A DNA stretch of 64,000 nucleotides from Pleurocapsales cyanobacterium LEGE 10410 (GTDB lineage Bacteria > Cyanobacteriota > Cyanobacteriia > Cyanobacteriales > Xenococcaceae): assembly GCA_015207195.1 (NCBI GenBank), contig JADEXJ010000013.1:1-64000 (forward strand), written 5' to 3'. Positions 52,011 through 60,524 of the stretch are shown one piece after another (the first letter of the stretch is position 1; each line of letters begins with the position of its first letter). The notes below the pieces were generated by a model, which had not been told where the DNA came from, searched no databases, and saw only the letters and a program-made list of their open reading frames with translations. The position numbers and the translations under genes were made by a program.

Positions 52011-52784
52011 TCAACTAGAACCAGCATAAGTCTGCCAAGCTTGCCAAAAGTTAAACACAGCCATAATTGCCAAAAACAGGCTAAAAATTTGGCTAACCAC
52101 AGCAGCTGAAAGCTTAGGTAATACTCTAGTTCCAACTTGAGTACCCAATATACCTCCCACGCCGACTATCAAACCTTGAACAAACATAACATTACCCTGC
52201 ACTGCATGAATCACACAGGAAGAGATCGTTGCCATCACGATCACACCTAAACTAGTGCGAACTGCTACTTTAATATCTTCGTTTAACAGCAACATTTGTA
52301 GGGGAACCATAATCGCACCACCACCAATTCCTAACAAACCCGCCAAAAAACCAGCAACGCCACCTGTAATAACTCTAGAGAGTACGGGATTGAATGCTTG
52401 TGCCGAATGCTGTTCTTGGGAAACTATTTTTTTGCGTAGCCTAATTAGAAAAATATTAACTAGCAAAAAGCAGCCAAAGATCGTCAACAGAATATAATCT
52501 GCGATTGCTCCTGCTAAATAAGCCCCCAAAGGTGCAGCAATAATCGCTGGTATAGCAATATAAACTACTCGTTGCAAATTTAAATAGCCTCTGCGCCAGT
52601 TATAAAAACTGCCAGTACTAGAACTTAAAATAATTACTAGGGTACTAGTGGCAACGGATTGAATAGGTGTATATCCTAATGCTACCAGCATAGATACAAT
52701 GATAAAGCCTCCACCTATACCCAGTATCCCCGCTAAGACTCCCGAAAAAACGCCCCCTAAAGCTAAAACCAGCCAATTTTCCAT
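52011..52784 (-). CDS. TauE/SafE family sulfite exporter-like permease
   Basis: A 257-aa membrane protein with about seven to eight helices. Two related halves show the motif LGIGGGFIIVSMLVALGYTPIQSVATSTLVIILSS and LLGIGGGAIMVPLQMLL with similar follow-ups. This is the internal duplication typical of TauE/SafE permeases, which move small anions such as sulfite or sulfonates; the substrate here is not known. It is the last of a minus-strand set with the CPXCG and radical SAM genes upstream. Confidence 0.85.
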   Translation of the reverse strand: MENWLVLALGGVFSGVLAGILGIGGGFIIVSMLVALGYTPIQSVATSTLVIILSSSTGSFYNWRRGYLNLQRVVYIAIPAIIAAPLGAYLAGAIADYILLTIFGCFLLVNIFLIRLRKKIVSQEQHSAQAFNPVLSRVITGGVAGFLAGLLGIGGGAIMVPLQMLLLNEDIKVAVRTSLGVIVMATISSCVIHAVQGNVMFVQGLIVGVGGILGTQVGTRVLPKLSAAVVSQIFSLFLAIMAVFNFWQAWQTYAGSS

Positions 52785-52808
52785 AGTTGTTAAATAATAA
52801 GGTCAGGT

Positions 52809-52997
52809 TTATTCCTGATAGTCGCTTTCAATCTGAACTTCTAAAGTATCTTCATCAAAATAAACGTATAGAACGTTTGGACGACAGCACACCTGACAAT
52901 CTTCAGTATAAGACTGCTGCATTCCCGCGCTAATGTCAACAAAAGTATCGTTAGATTCGCCACAAAAAGCACAAATATATTCGGCTGTTGTTTGCAT
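52809..52997 (-). CDS. CPXCG-motif cysteine-rich protein
   Basis: A 62-aa protein with four cysteines arranged as metal ligands: CAFCGE near the N-terminus and CQVCCRPNVLYVYFD in the middle. This is the CPXCG-family pattern with the proline changed to Ala. The pattern suggests a zinc ribbon. Function unknown. It lies 24 bp upstream of the TauE gene and 16 bp downstream of the radical SAM gene on the same strand, so probably in one operon. Confidence 0.8.
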   Translation of the reverse strand: MQTTAEYICAFCGESNDTFVDISAGMQQSYTEDCQVCCRPNVLYVYFDEDTLEVQIESDYQE

Positions 52998-53013
52998 ATT
53001 TGATTGGTAATCG

Positions 53014-54642
53014 TTAATTGTTGATTGTTGATTGTTCGCGATCTACTGCCATCGCCTCATTCAAATGTTTGATTAAGGTTTTTTGGGGTAATGCCCCCTG
53101 TAGATGTTGCCAAGGAAGCACGCGATCGCTCGACCAATATTGGTGAACGTAGTAATCTAGGGTGGGTATCTGTCCTTTTAGCTGCTTGAAGGCTCGTTTA
53201 TAGCTGCCTACAGAGTCACCATATTCTCTGGTTAACAGAAGTAATTTCCCCAAACGGCGATCGCCACGGGAGATCAAAGCTTGAATTACCGACCAGTTAT
53301 AGCTTTCAGGACGAAAATCAATCCCCTGTTTTCTCAGATTTTTTTCCAGATACTTTAAGCGTTTCTTGGCATCGGGATTGACCCCAAACCACTGGAATGG
53401 AGTATGCGATTTTGGCACAAAGGTACTACATCCTAAAGTTAAGCGTAATCCAGGGGCAGCTTGTTTAATTGCAGTCATCATCGCTACGGTTTCTGCAACA
53501 TCCTCCATTGATTCTTCGGGAATGCCCACCATACCATACAGCTTAAGAGCTTTTAAACCTCCTGCTTTGGCATTAATTGCTGCTTGAATGATTTCCTCGT
53601 TGGTCAGCTTCTTATTAACAATCTGCCTGACTTTTTCCGAACCACTTTCCACTGCAATAGTAATAGAACGAGTATCGCGCTTGGCTAGTGTAGCTGCTAA
53701 CTTCTCAGTAACGGTATTGGTTCGCACCGAGGCAATACTCAGACGGACATCTTGATATTGAGACTGAGACAAATAATCGAGAATCGCCTCAAATTCGGGG
53801 TGCTGGGTCACCGATGCGCCGAGTAAGCCCAGACGGTTGGTAACTTTTAAGCCTTTTTCAATCGCAGGGATCAAAGAACTATCTAGAGGCGCGGTACGAA
53901 ATGGCAGGGTGAGATAACTAGCCAGACAAAAGCGACACATTTCTGGACAGCTACGAACCACCTCCACCATGTAAATATTTTCCCAGGCTGCGAGTTCGGT
54001 AACTACAGTAGAAGCAGAAAGAGTATTACCCCGATAGGTCTGTTTTTGGACTAGATCGGGAATATCTGAATCGATTGGGGCGATCGCCTTGATTTCTCCG
54101 TCAGGACTATGATAGGTGACTTCATACAGGCTGGGGACATAAACCCCAGGAACTTGCGCCAGATGACGCAGCTTAGTTTTGCGCTCGGCATTTCTTACTT
54201 GCCGATAGGCATCAATAAAGCGATCGAGTAAATCCTCTCCATCACCTAACAGAATTACATCAAAAAAGTCTGCCAGAGGTTCGGGGTTGGCGGTTAGAAC
54301 TGTTCCCCCACCAAATACTAAAGGGTGAGCTTCTTGGCGATCGCTATTGTGTAGCGGAATATCCAAAGACTCCAGTAAATTAAAAATATTAATATAGTCC
54401 AGTTCCCAAGATACCGAAAAACCCAACAGTTCTGGGCTTCTAGGCAAAGGTTCGCTTAAATTAGTAAACAAACGACTGACGTTAAGATCGGAACGCATCG
54501 CCAAAGTCGCCCAAACAATTTGAAACCCCAAGCTAGTAATACCGATGGTATATTCGTTGGGAAAAGCAAAAATCGTCGGGATGGCGTTGTTTTCTGGAGT
54601 TGCAGGAGTAAATAGCAGACGTTCTTGTTGGAATACGCTCAC
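53014..54642 (-). CDS. B12-binding-like radical SAM protein
   Basis: A 542-aa protein. The N-terminal part (about 1-190) is a B12-binding-like fold (FAFPNEYTIGITSLGFQIVW, PLVFGGGTVLTANPEPLADF, ILLGDGEDLLDRF) without the usual DxHxxG cobalamin motif that I can see. The radical SAM domain has the CxxxCxxC cluster motif CPEMCRFC (about residue 232-239), then VESGSEKVRQIVNKKL and LYGMVGIPEES. The protein resembles methylthiotransferase-like and Bch E-type enzymes in architecture; the reaction is unknown. Start ATG 54642. First gene of the apparent operon with the CPXCG and TauE genes. Confidence 0.85.
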   Translation of the reverse strand: MSVFQQERLLFTPATPENNAIPTIFAFPNEYTIGITSLGFQIVWATLAMRSDLNVSRLFTNLSEPLPRSPELLGFSVSWELDYINIFNLLESLDIPLHNSDRQEAHPLVFGGGTVLTANPEPLADFFDVILLGDGEDLLDRFIDAYRQVRNAERKTKLRHLAQVPGVYVPSLYEVTYHSPDGEIKAIAPIDSDIPDLVQKQTYRGNTLSASTVVTELAAWENIYMVEVVRSCPEMCRFCLASYLTLPFRTAPLDSSLIPAIEKGLKVTNRLGLLGASVTQHPEFEAILDYLSQSQYQDVRLSIASVRTNTVTEKLAATLAKRDTRSITIAVESGSEKVRQIVNKKLTNEEIIQAAINAKAGGLKALKLYGMVGIPEESMEDVAETVAMMTAIKQAAPGLRLTLGCSTFVPKSHTPFQWFGVNPDAKKRLKYLEKNLRKQGIDFRPESYNWSVIQALISRGDRRLGKLLLLTREYGDSVGSYKRAFKQLKGQIPTLDYYVHQYWSSDRVLPWQHLQGALPQKTLIKHLNEAMAVDREQSTINN

Positions 54643-54721
54643 AAACAGTTAATGTTTAATTTCAGATTGTAGATGATCGGGCATAGATTCATTTTATCTA
54701 CTATCAACAGTCAGCAATCTT

Positions 54722-55246
54722 TTATTCATATTGCTTGTCTTTGGTTTCCAACTCGTATTCTGGCAAAATACTGGGAATAGCTAGGGTAAATAGCATAATT
54801 AGATTTGCTACCCAAAACAGTAGAACTAACCATAGCAAACCTAGCCAAGGTTGAGCATCAGCCATCAACTGCAAACCTGACCACAATTGCCAAATTCTAA
54901 ATCCTGTGTAGAGTGTGCCAATAACTACCACAACACTTTGACATAAAATACGGCTAAAACTTACCTCACATCCTAGCTGAACAGCCACAACAAACAAATA
55001 GTAACCAAAAAACTGACGCAAAATCGGCACGTCCCAAAAGGTGATTAATAAAACTAGGGGAACAATTATCCCGATTAAAACAGCCACCCTTGCCCAAACT
55101 TGAATAAATTTCTTTTGGCGATCGCCAAACCCCATGGTCGCTCTAATTGATAACTGCTCTTTATTGACCAACCAACCAAAACTCAAGCTTAATAAGGTAG
55201 CAAAGAGTATAAAAGACCAGACAGTAAACCAGTTATTTGGATTCAT
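54722..55246 (-). CDS. Four-helix membrane protein, unknown
   Basis: A 174-aa protein with four hydrophobic helices (about 10-28, 53-70, 75-95 and 135-160) and a charged tail ending ELETKDKQYE. I do not recognise the family; such proteins occur in many cyanobacteria. GTG at 55249 directly precedes the ATG, which I prefer. It lies 79 bp upstream of the radical SAM gene on the same strand, close enough to be cotranscribed. Confidence 0.65.
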   Translation of the reverse strand: MNPNNWFTVWSFILFATLLSLSFGWLVNKEQLSIRATMGFGDRQKKFIQVWARVAVLIGIIVPLVLLITFWDVPILRQFFGYYLFVVAVQLGCEVSFSRILCQSVVVVIGTLYTGFRIWQLWSGLQLMADAQPWLGLLWLVLLFWVANLIMLFTLAIPSILPEYELETKDKQYE

Positions 55247-55297
55247 CACTTAATTCTCACTAGGTAAAATTCGATCAAACTCTGACGTTACGTATAA

Positions 55298-55579
55298 TTA
55301 CTTTTGGTTAAAGCTCAAGTCCGATAATGAAATTATTCCTGCAACCAGACTTTCTTTCTTTTTTTTAGATAGCTTTTTGACATAATATTCAGCACTACTA
55401 GCTGCCGATTTGGTACCAATTTCCGCAGCGAATACTAGCTGCAATGGATGACGGGTTCTAGTATATTTTGCCGAGCGAGCATTACCAGATTGATGAACGG
55501 CAAAGCGTTTAGACACGTCGTTAGAGATGCCTGTGTATAGAGAATTATCACTACAGCGGATAATATAGATAGACCACAT
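55298..55579 (-). CDS. GIY-YIG domain protein (YhbQ-like)
   Basis: A 93-aa single-domain protein. It has the GIY-YIG signature in degenerate form (SIYIIRCSDNSLYTGISNDVSKR, then HQSGNARSAKYTRTRHPLQLVFAAE), plus an E in SSAEYYVKKLSKKKKESL as catalytic glutamate candidate. This is the UPF0213/YhbQ group of small nucleases with unclear biological role. Complete and of normal length. Confidence 0.88.
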   Translation of the reverse strand: MWSIYIIRCSDNSLYTGISNDVSKRFAVHQSGNARSAKYTRTRHPLQLVFAAEIGTKSAASSAEYYVKKLSKKKKESLVAGIISLSDLSFNQK

Positions 55580-55614
55580 AGCTTGTTTGATAAGTAGGTG
55601 GGGTAATTAAGCTT

Positions 55615-55662
55615 AGGGAGATAGGGAGTTAGGGAGATAGGGAGTTAGGGAGATAGGGAGTT
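55615..55662. repeat. Three tandem 16-bp repeats
   Basis: AGGGAGATAGGGAGTT occurs three times without change at 55615-55630, 55631-55646 and 55647-55662. Such purine-rich runs occur between cyanobacterial genes. The remaining spacer to 55810 has a GTAGGAAG word but no gene. Confidence 0.9.
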
Positions 55663-55810
55663 GTAAATTAAATTATTATGCCTACCTACTTATTTAATTC
55701 CGCCTAGTACCGCTTCGCTTGAGTAAGAAGTAGGAAGTTAGATATAGTATAGTTTTGAGGTTAACTAAATGGTATATTTACTTACGCTCATGTCCACTAG
55801 CTACTTAATT

Positions 55811-57130
55811 CTATCGATGAATGAGAATTTGATATAGGCGGTTGCTATCGGCAGAAGTCACGGTGAAATTTAAGTCTTCATATTGTAGCTTTTCTCCTTG
55901 AGCAGGTATTTTTTGCCACTGTTCCAGCAAAAAGCCTCCCAAGGTATTGTAGTTATCCGCTAAGGGAAGATTTAATTCTAGCTGTTCGTTAACTTCTTCG
56001 ATATTTATTTGTGCCGAGACTAGAAAAGTTTGCTCGTCTATTCGTTGTATGGCTTCTATTCCCGTTTCTGGGCTATTACCTATATCGCCAACAATTTCGG
56101 CAATTAAGTCATGAAGTGTAATCAAGCCAGAAGTACCGCCAAATTCATCGATTACAATCGCCATCTTCTGTCGCGATCGCTGCATTGAGGGTAACAGCTC
56201 ATTGAGAGAGGTGGATTCAGGAATAAAGCTTACAGGCTCAAGCCAAAGCTCAAGAGTTGAGTCGCGATCGAGCTTTCCTTCAGCTAGGGGGACAGATAAT
56301 TTTTTGTAGTGAATAATTCCTTGAATATCGTCAAGAGAATCGCCAATGACAGGATATCCAGAATAACCTTTCTCAGCAACAGTCTGTAGTAACTCGCCAA
56401 AGGTGGTAGTCAGAGAAATAAATTCAATATCAGTACGAGGGATCATTACTTCTTCGGCTGTATCATCGCGAAACTCAAAGACGTTTTTCAGTATTTGTCT
56501 TTCTTCTGCTTGCAAACCAATAGATTCTTTTTCAGTAGCAATAATTAGCTGTAACTCCTCTGAAGTGACCTGTTCGTACAGTCTTTGCCCACTGTAGTTA
56601 ATTCCTACAAGCTTGAGCAGCAAATAGGTAGATAGATTGAGAATGGCGACAAAAGGACGAAAGATACGGGCTATGACGACGCTGGGAGGACCAAAAAACC
56701 GCGCTAGCTTTTCAGGATACATTAGTGCTACAGACTTGGGACAAAGTTCTCCCAAGACGATTTGCAGATATGCCAAAATAATGAAGGCTAAGGGAATTGC
56801 TAAGGAATGGGCGATCGCTTTTGACAAATAAGTAGGTAGGGAAAGGCTTTGAATTAGAGCAATCATCGATACTGCAATGGTTTTTTCCCCCACCCACCCT
56901 AATGCCAAACTAGAAAGAGTAATTCCCAGTTGGGTAGTGGACAAAAGACGCTCGATGCTTCTTTGGAGAGACTGCACGGTTTGAGCCTGAACATCTCCAT
57001 CTTTGACTAGCTGGCTGATCCGAGAGCGACGAACAGAAACAATCGAAAACTCTGCGGTAACAAAAAAAGCATTAATCGCAATTAACAGGAAAACGCCAAC
57101 GAAAGTCAACAACAAATTTTGTCCAGCCAT
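55811..57130 (-). CDS. CNNM/CorC-type hemolysin family transporter
   Basis: A 439-aa membrane protein. It has a DUF21/CNNM domain (about 1-200, with four helices and the segment SVRRSRISQLVKDGDVQAQTVQSL), two CBS domains (about 215-340: VMIPRTDIEFISL and GYSGYPVIGDSLDDIQGII) and a C-terminal CorC/HlyC domain (about 355-439: NTLGGFLLEQWQKIPAQGE). Members are linked to magnesium or cobalt efflux; the substrate here is not shown. Normal length. Stands alone. Confidence 0.88.
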   Translation of the reverse strand: MAGQNLLLTFVGVFLLIAINAFFVTAEFSIVSVRRSRISQLVKDGDVQAQTVQSLQRSIERLLSTTQLGITLSSLALGWVGEKTIAVSMIALIQSLSLPTYLSKAIAHSLAIPLAFIILAYLQIVLGELCPKSVALMYPEKLARFFGPPSVVIARIFRPFVAILNLSTYLLLKLVGINYSGQRLYEQVTSEELQLIIATEKESIGLQAEERQILKNVFEFRDDTAEEVMIPRTDIEFISLTTTFGELLQTVAEKGYSGYPVIGDSLDDIQGIIHYKKLSVPLAEGKLDRDSTLELWLEPVSFIPESTSLNELLPSMQRSRQKMAIVIDEFGGTSGLITLHDLIAEIVGDIGNSPETGIEAIQRIDEQTFLVSAQINIEEVNEQLELNLPLADNYNTLGGFLLEQWQKIPAQGEKLQYEDLNFTVTSADSNRLYQILIHR

Positions 57131-57228
57131 TAATTAACTAACGAACGATGAATAACAACTTCGTATGTAAGATCGATCAGCCAACAGCCCTATCCTCCAA
57201 AGGCGATCAATCTCAAAGATCTCAGCTT

Positions 57229-57504
57229 TCATTGTCTAGCTCGTTCGTCGATCCTCATTTTAGTATTGATTAGTTTATTTACCTGCAACAAAACATCTTG
57301 CTCTGCAATAATCTTTAATCCTTTGTGTTTTCCTCCCAATGGCTTTTGATTACGGGTATGATCGCCAGAATTTGCGTCAGGTTGAGTAACCACCTTAAGT
57401 GCTTCTCTACCCATAAAGTAGCCTACGTAAGAACTAGCTCCGCCTGCTACCAGCATCAGGAGAAATAAAAATACAGTTAGCCACAGGTTAACTCTTATTT
57501 TCAT
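57229..57504 (-). CDS. Small single-helix membrane protein, unknown
   Basis: A 91-aa protein beginning MKIRVNLWLTVFLFLLMLVAG, one membrane helix (about 8-27) with GYFMGREALKV after it and a polar basic tail. It may be a signal anchor. I recognise no family. The frame extends to 57537, but ATG 57504 is a better start because the hydrophobic N-terminus begins there. Located between the CNNM gene and tRNA-Ile2. Confidence 0.55.
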   Translation of the reverse strand: MKIRVNLWLTVFLFLLMLVAGGASSYVGYFMGREALKVVTQPDANSGDHTRNQKPLGGKHKGLKIIAEQDVLLQVNKLINTKMRIDERARQ

Positions 57505-57585
57505 GCGGTCGCAATTTTTTTCGGTAGATGTTGTCAAAGATACCAGACTTACTAATATAATGGTTTACTAGAGAAAAATAAATAC

Positions 57586-57658
57586 CCAGGGTTGGCCGAG
57601 CGGTTTAGGCAACAAACTCATAATTTGTGCAAGGCAGGTTCAACTCCTGCACCCTGGA
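57586..57658 (+). tRNA. tRNA with anticodon CAU, probably tRNA-Ile2 (lysidine)
   Basis: Acceptor CCAGGGT (57586-57592) pairs with ACCCTGG (57651-57657), followed by A. The anticodon loop CTCATAA (stem ACAAA/TTTGT) gives CAU. The D arm GGCCGAGCGGTTTAGGC and the anticodon surroundings AACTCATAATTTG resemble plastid trnI-CAU as I remember it, rather than elongator or initiator tRNA-Met. If so, TilS converts the C to lysidine so that it reads AUA. Elongator Met cannot be fully excluded from sequence alone. Confidence 0.85.
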
Positions 57659-57774
57659 TAAACTAATGAATATTTTAAGCTGTTTGACAGCGATCTATGT
57701 TTAGAACTTAGTTTAGAATTTAGAGAGATTGAAAAGTCAGAATCAATTCTTTCTAACTCTCTCTTAGATATGAA

Positions 57775-58143
57775 CTATTGCGATAAATAGTCAGGATTTT
57801 CTCTTAGAGAAGTACTATAAGGGTTTTCTAAATCTCTAGTTCTCAGTGGTTCTCCCAAAGATGCTTGTCGTTCCAAACTTAGTCGATAAAGTTGATCTAC
57901 TTTTTTGGCATCGGTAGCAATATGCTGTTCGGGAAATCCTGTAAAACCGACAATAGTATTTACTTGTCCCCAAATAGTACTTTGTTTGAAAGCATTTTTA
58001 CCTTTGGTGAAATAAGCTGCTTCAAAAGCCTCGTCTAAAGGAACTTCCTCCACAATTTTTTCCGCTTTAGCTTCAATAGAAAACATACTGGCAATAGTTG
58101 CTATTACCAAGATTTTACTTAATTTAGTAAACTTAATAGGCAT
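57775..58143 (-). CDS. Exported small protein, unknown
   Basis: A 122-aa protein with an N-terminal signal peptide (KILVIATIASMFSIEAKAEK, cleavage near AKA). The mature part (about 95 aa) is polar and has repeated short motifs such as EVPLDEAFEAAYFTKGKNAFKQSTIWGQVNTIVGF. I do not recognise the family. It looks like a periplasmic or lumenal protein. It is flanked by tRNA-Ile2 and pyrE. Confidence 0.65.
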   Translation of the reverse strand: MPIKFTKLSKILVIATIASMFSIEAKAEKIVEEVPLDEAFEAAYFTKGKNAFKQSTIWGQVNTIVGFTGFPEQHIATDAKKVDQLYRLSLERQASLGEPLRTRDLENPYSTSLRENPDYLSQ

Positions 58144-58238
58144 TACTTTACTCGATCTTTGTGAAATAACTTCTGCTCAATCCTAGCTGAAGAAAGCGCG
58201 AAAGAACAGTCCATAGATATCTTTTTTAGCCCGTAATT

Positions 58239-58835
58239 ATGAATACAGAACAAATTTCTAATTCCTCTCTAGCAACGGCAGATCCTGATAGTTTACGACA
58301 GGCTTTATTAGATCTAATTACTAAATATGCTTATGTTGAAGGGGATTTTGTGCTTTCTTCTGGAGCAAAAAGTTCTTACTATATCAACTGCAAACAGGTG
58401 ACTCTAAGAGCAGAAGGAGCTTTGGCTTTGGGTCGTCTCTTGTTCCAACTATTGCCAGCAGATACCGCAGCGGTAGCGGGTCTGACTTTAGGAGCAGATC
58501 CGATGGTATCGGCGGTGAGCGTAGTTTCGGCAATGGAAAATAAGCCCATTCCTGCCTTAATTATTCGTAAACAGCCTAAAGGTCATGGGACTAAAGCTTA
58601 TATTGAAGGACCATCTTTGGCAGCAAATTCAAAAATAGTCGTCCTAGAGGATGTTGTAACTACAGGAGGATCTGCATTAACCGCGGTAGAAAGATTACAG
58701 GATGCTGGATATCAAGTATCCCAAATTCTAGCTTTAGTAGATAGAGAACAGGGTGGAAGTGAGCTATATCAGTCTCAGGGGATTGAGTTTCAGGCTTTGT
58801 TTTCAATTAAAGAAATTCAACAATACCTGGCTTAA
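58239..58835 (+). CDS. pyrE: Orotate phosphoribosyltransferase
   Basis: Makes OMP from orotate and PRPP in pyrimidine synthesis. The 198-aa protein has FVLSSGAKSSYYINCKQVTL, VAGLTLGADPMVSAVS, LIIRKQPKGHGTKAYIEG and the PRPP-binding motif VVLEDVVTTGGSALTAVERL, all typical. Length normal. Stands alone on the plus strand. Confidence 0.95.
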   Translation: MNTEQISNSSLATADPDSLRQALLDLITKYAYVEGDFVLSSGAKSSYYINCKQVTLRAEGALALGRLLFQLLPADTAAVAGLTLGADPMVSAVSVVSAMENKPIPALIIRKQPKGHGTKAYIEGPSLAANSKIVVLEDVVTTGGSALTAVERLQDAGYQVSQILALVDREQGGSELYQSQGIEFQALFSIKEIQQYLA

Positions 58836-59038
58836 ATTAGCTAGATAAGTAGGTAGGCAAAATTCAAGTTAATTAGCGAAGAGCATTATTTGTCATTTGC
58901 CTTCAGTCATTAGTGTTTGAGTACAAATACTTAACAGCTTAGAGCTTCTTTAAAAGACTTTACTTTTCGTTATGCTCTAGAAGAAAACCATTAGTTAAGC
59001 TAAGAGTGTAATAATTTTTTTCTAATATTTTTATTCTC

Positions 59039-59548
59039 ATGCAAGCAAGTTCTCCTCGTAGTTCCCAAACAGTAAACTGGTCAACCGTAATCATGTTTGC
59101 TTTAGGGTTTTGGCTAAGCGCTAGTTTAGTTTTTGACTTTTTAGTCGTCCCTGGAATGTTAACTAGTGGAATGATGAATGAGTCTGGATTTGCTAGTGCT
59201 GGATATTTGATCTTTGGTACTTTTAATCATGTAGAGTTGTTGTGTGCTGCTACTGTTTTAGCTGGATGTTTGGTTTACCGTTATGGTTACGGTTTTACTA
59301 ATATGATTAAGTCCAAGACAGTTTTGATAGCAACTGTTTTACTAGCGATCGCTCTAGCCTATACCTACATTTTGACTCCACAAATGAGCAGCATTGGTCT
59401 GCCGTTGGATATATTTGCTAGTGCCAAAGCTGCTTCAAACTCGATGGCGGTCATGCATATAGCTTATTGGAGTTTGGAAGTAATTAAATTGGTCGCTGCA
59501 ACGGCATTGTTACGTGTTTTCTATCGTAATTCCTGTAGTTTGGTGTAG
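59039..59548 (+). CDS. Four-helix membrane protein, unknown
   Basis: A 169-aa protein with four hydrophobic helices (about 15-38, 56-80, 95-113 and 140-160). FALGFWLSASLVFDFLVVPGML at the first helix and a second helix with FNHVELLCAATVLAG resemble TMEM205/DUF4149-like membrane proteins, but I am not sure of the family. Start ATG 59039. Monocistronic, on the plus strand between pyrE and a convergent membrane protein gene. Confidence 0.6.
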   Translation: MQASSPRSSQTVNWSTVIMFALGFWLSASLVFDFLVVPGMLTSGMMNESGFASAGYLIFGTFNHVELLCAATVLAGCLVYRYGYGFTNMIKSKTVLIATVLLAIALAYTYILTPQMSSIGLPLDIFASAKAASNSMAVMHIAYWSLEVIKLVAATALLRVFYRNSCSLV

Positions 59549-59689
59549 AATTTATTACTATCTAAGAATTAGATTTCTGACTGACAATAAGTTAGCTTGG
59601 TATCAAAACTAAATAAGATTGGTAGTTTGTTTGACGATGGATTTTGAGTGATGAGGACAAAACTTTTATTAGTCCTGATTATTAATAAT

Positions 59690-60388
59690 TCATCGTTTTT
59701 TAATTGCTTGAGACAAAATATTTTTTTTGATTTCCTGTTGACAGATCCACCAAAAATAAAAAGTTAAATTAATCAGACCGATAAGCTTCGTACCATCTTC
59801 TAACATGGCATGAAAACCGCGACTATTTATCGGAGCAACATCGATCGCACTAGAAAATCCAAACAGGAAGAAAGATATCAGTAGTGGGACATAAGGAGTC
59901 TGAGCAATAGTTCTGCGAAATACCCAGGCATAGCAAATTAGCAAGCAACCATAAATAGCATAGACGCTCAACTTTACCACCTGACAAGTGCCAAAAAAGA
60001 AACACAACATCAAGGTTGTACGAAAGAGATCGTCAAAAAAAAGTAGCAGCATCACTGAAGCACTGGCAAACAAAAAGATTTGGAAGCGACGATTCGAGGT
60101 CGAGATTAAACAAGCGGAAAACAGGCAAATAGCGATCGCCGTACACCAGAGAATTTCCGACACACTCGTCAACCAGCCTAAATAGAAAATACCACTATCA
60201 AGATAAAAGGGATCGCTAAACAGATTTTCAATACCCGAACCTTTACTTTTAATTTTGGCGTAAATACTTAAAGTACTTAAAACTACTAGCGTCAAGATAT
60301 TCAACCAGATCAAAACGGGAAGATCGGTAAAATACTGTTTGCCTTGGTAAAACCAGAATTTAAATCCAGGAATAGAAAATTTTTTCAT
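59690..60388 (-). CDS. Polytopic membrane protein, unknown
   Basis: A 232-aa protein with about six hydrophobic helices and charged loops; start MKKFSIPGFKFWFYQGKQYF. No family is recognised. The gene is divergent to the LPG-synthase-like flippase gene 136 bp away. Confidence 0.65.
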   Translation of the reverse strand: MKKFSIPGFKFWFYQGKQYFTDLPVLIWLNILTLVVLSTLSIYAKIKSKGSGIENLFSDPFYLDSGIFYLGWLTSVSEILWCTAIAICLFSACLISTSNRRFQIFLFASASVMLLLFFDDLFRTTLMLCFFFGTCQVVKLSVYAIYGCLLICYAWVFRRTIAQTPYVPLLISFFLFGFSSAIDVAPINSRGFHAMLEDGTKLIGLINLTFYFWWICQQEIKKNILSQAIKKR

Positions 60389-60524
60389 AGTTAATCTATA
60401 GAGAATAAAAATACCTATCCAGATAGGCTGATACTATTTTTTCTAGTATCTAACAGTAAAAAGTAGAAATGAGGCAAGGCGATAGATCGCCGAGTATATT
60501 ATCGATCGGCAAGGTATAAATTTT

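Noticed and set aside
55615-55662. Possible CRISPR array
   Set aside because: The 16-bp units are directly adjacent with no spacers and there are no cas genes. It is a simple tandem repeat.
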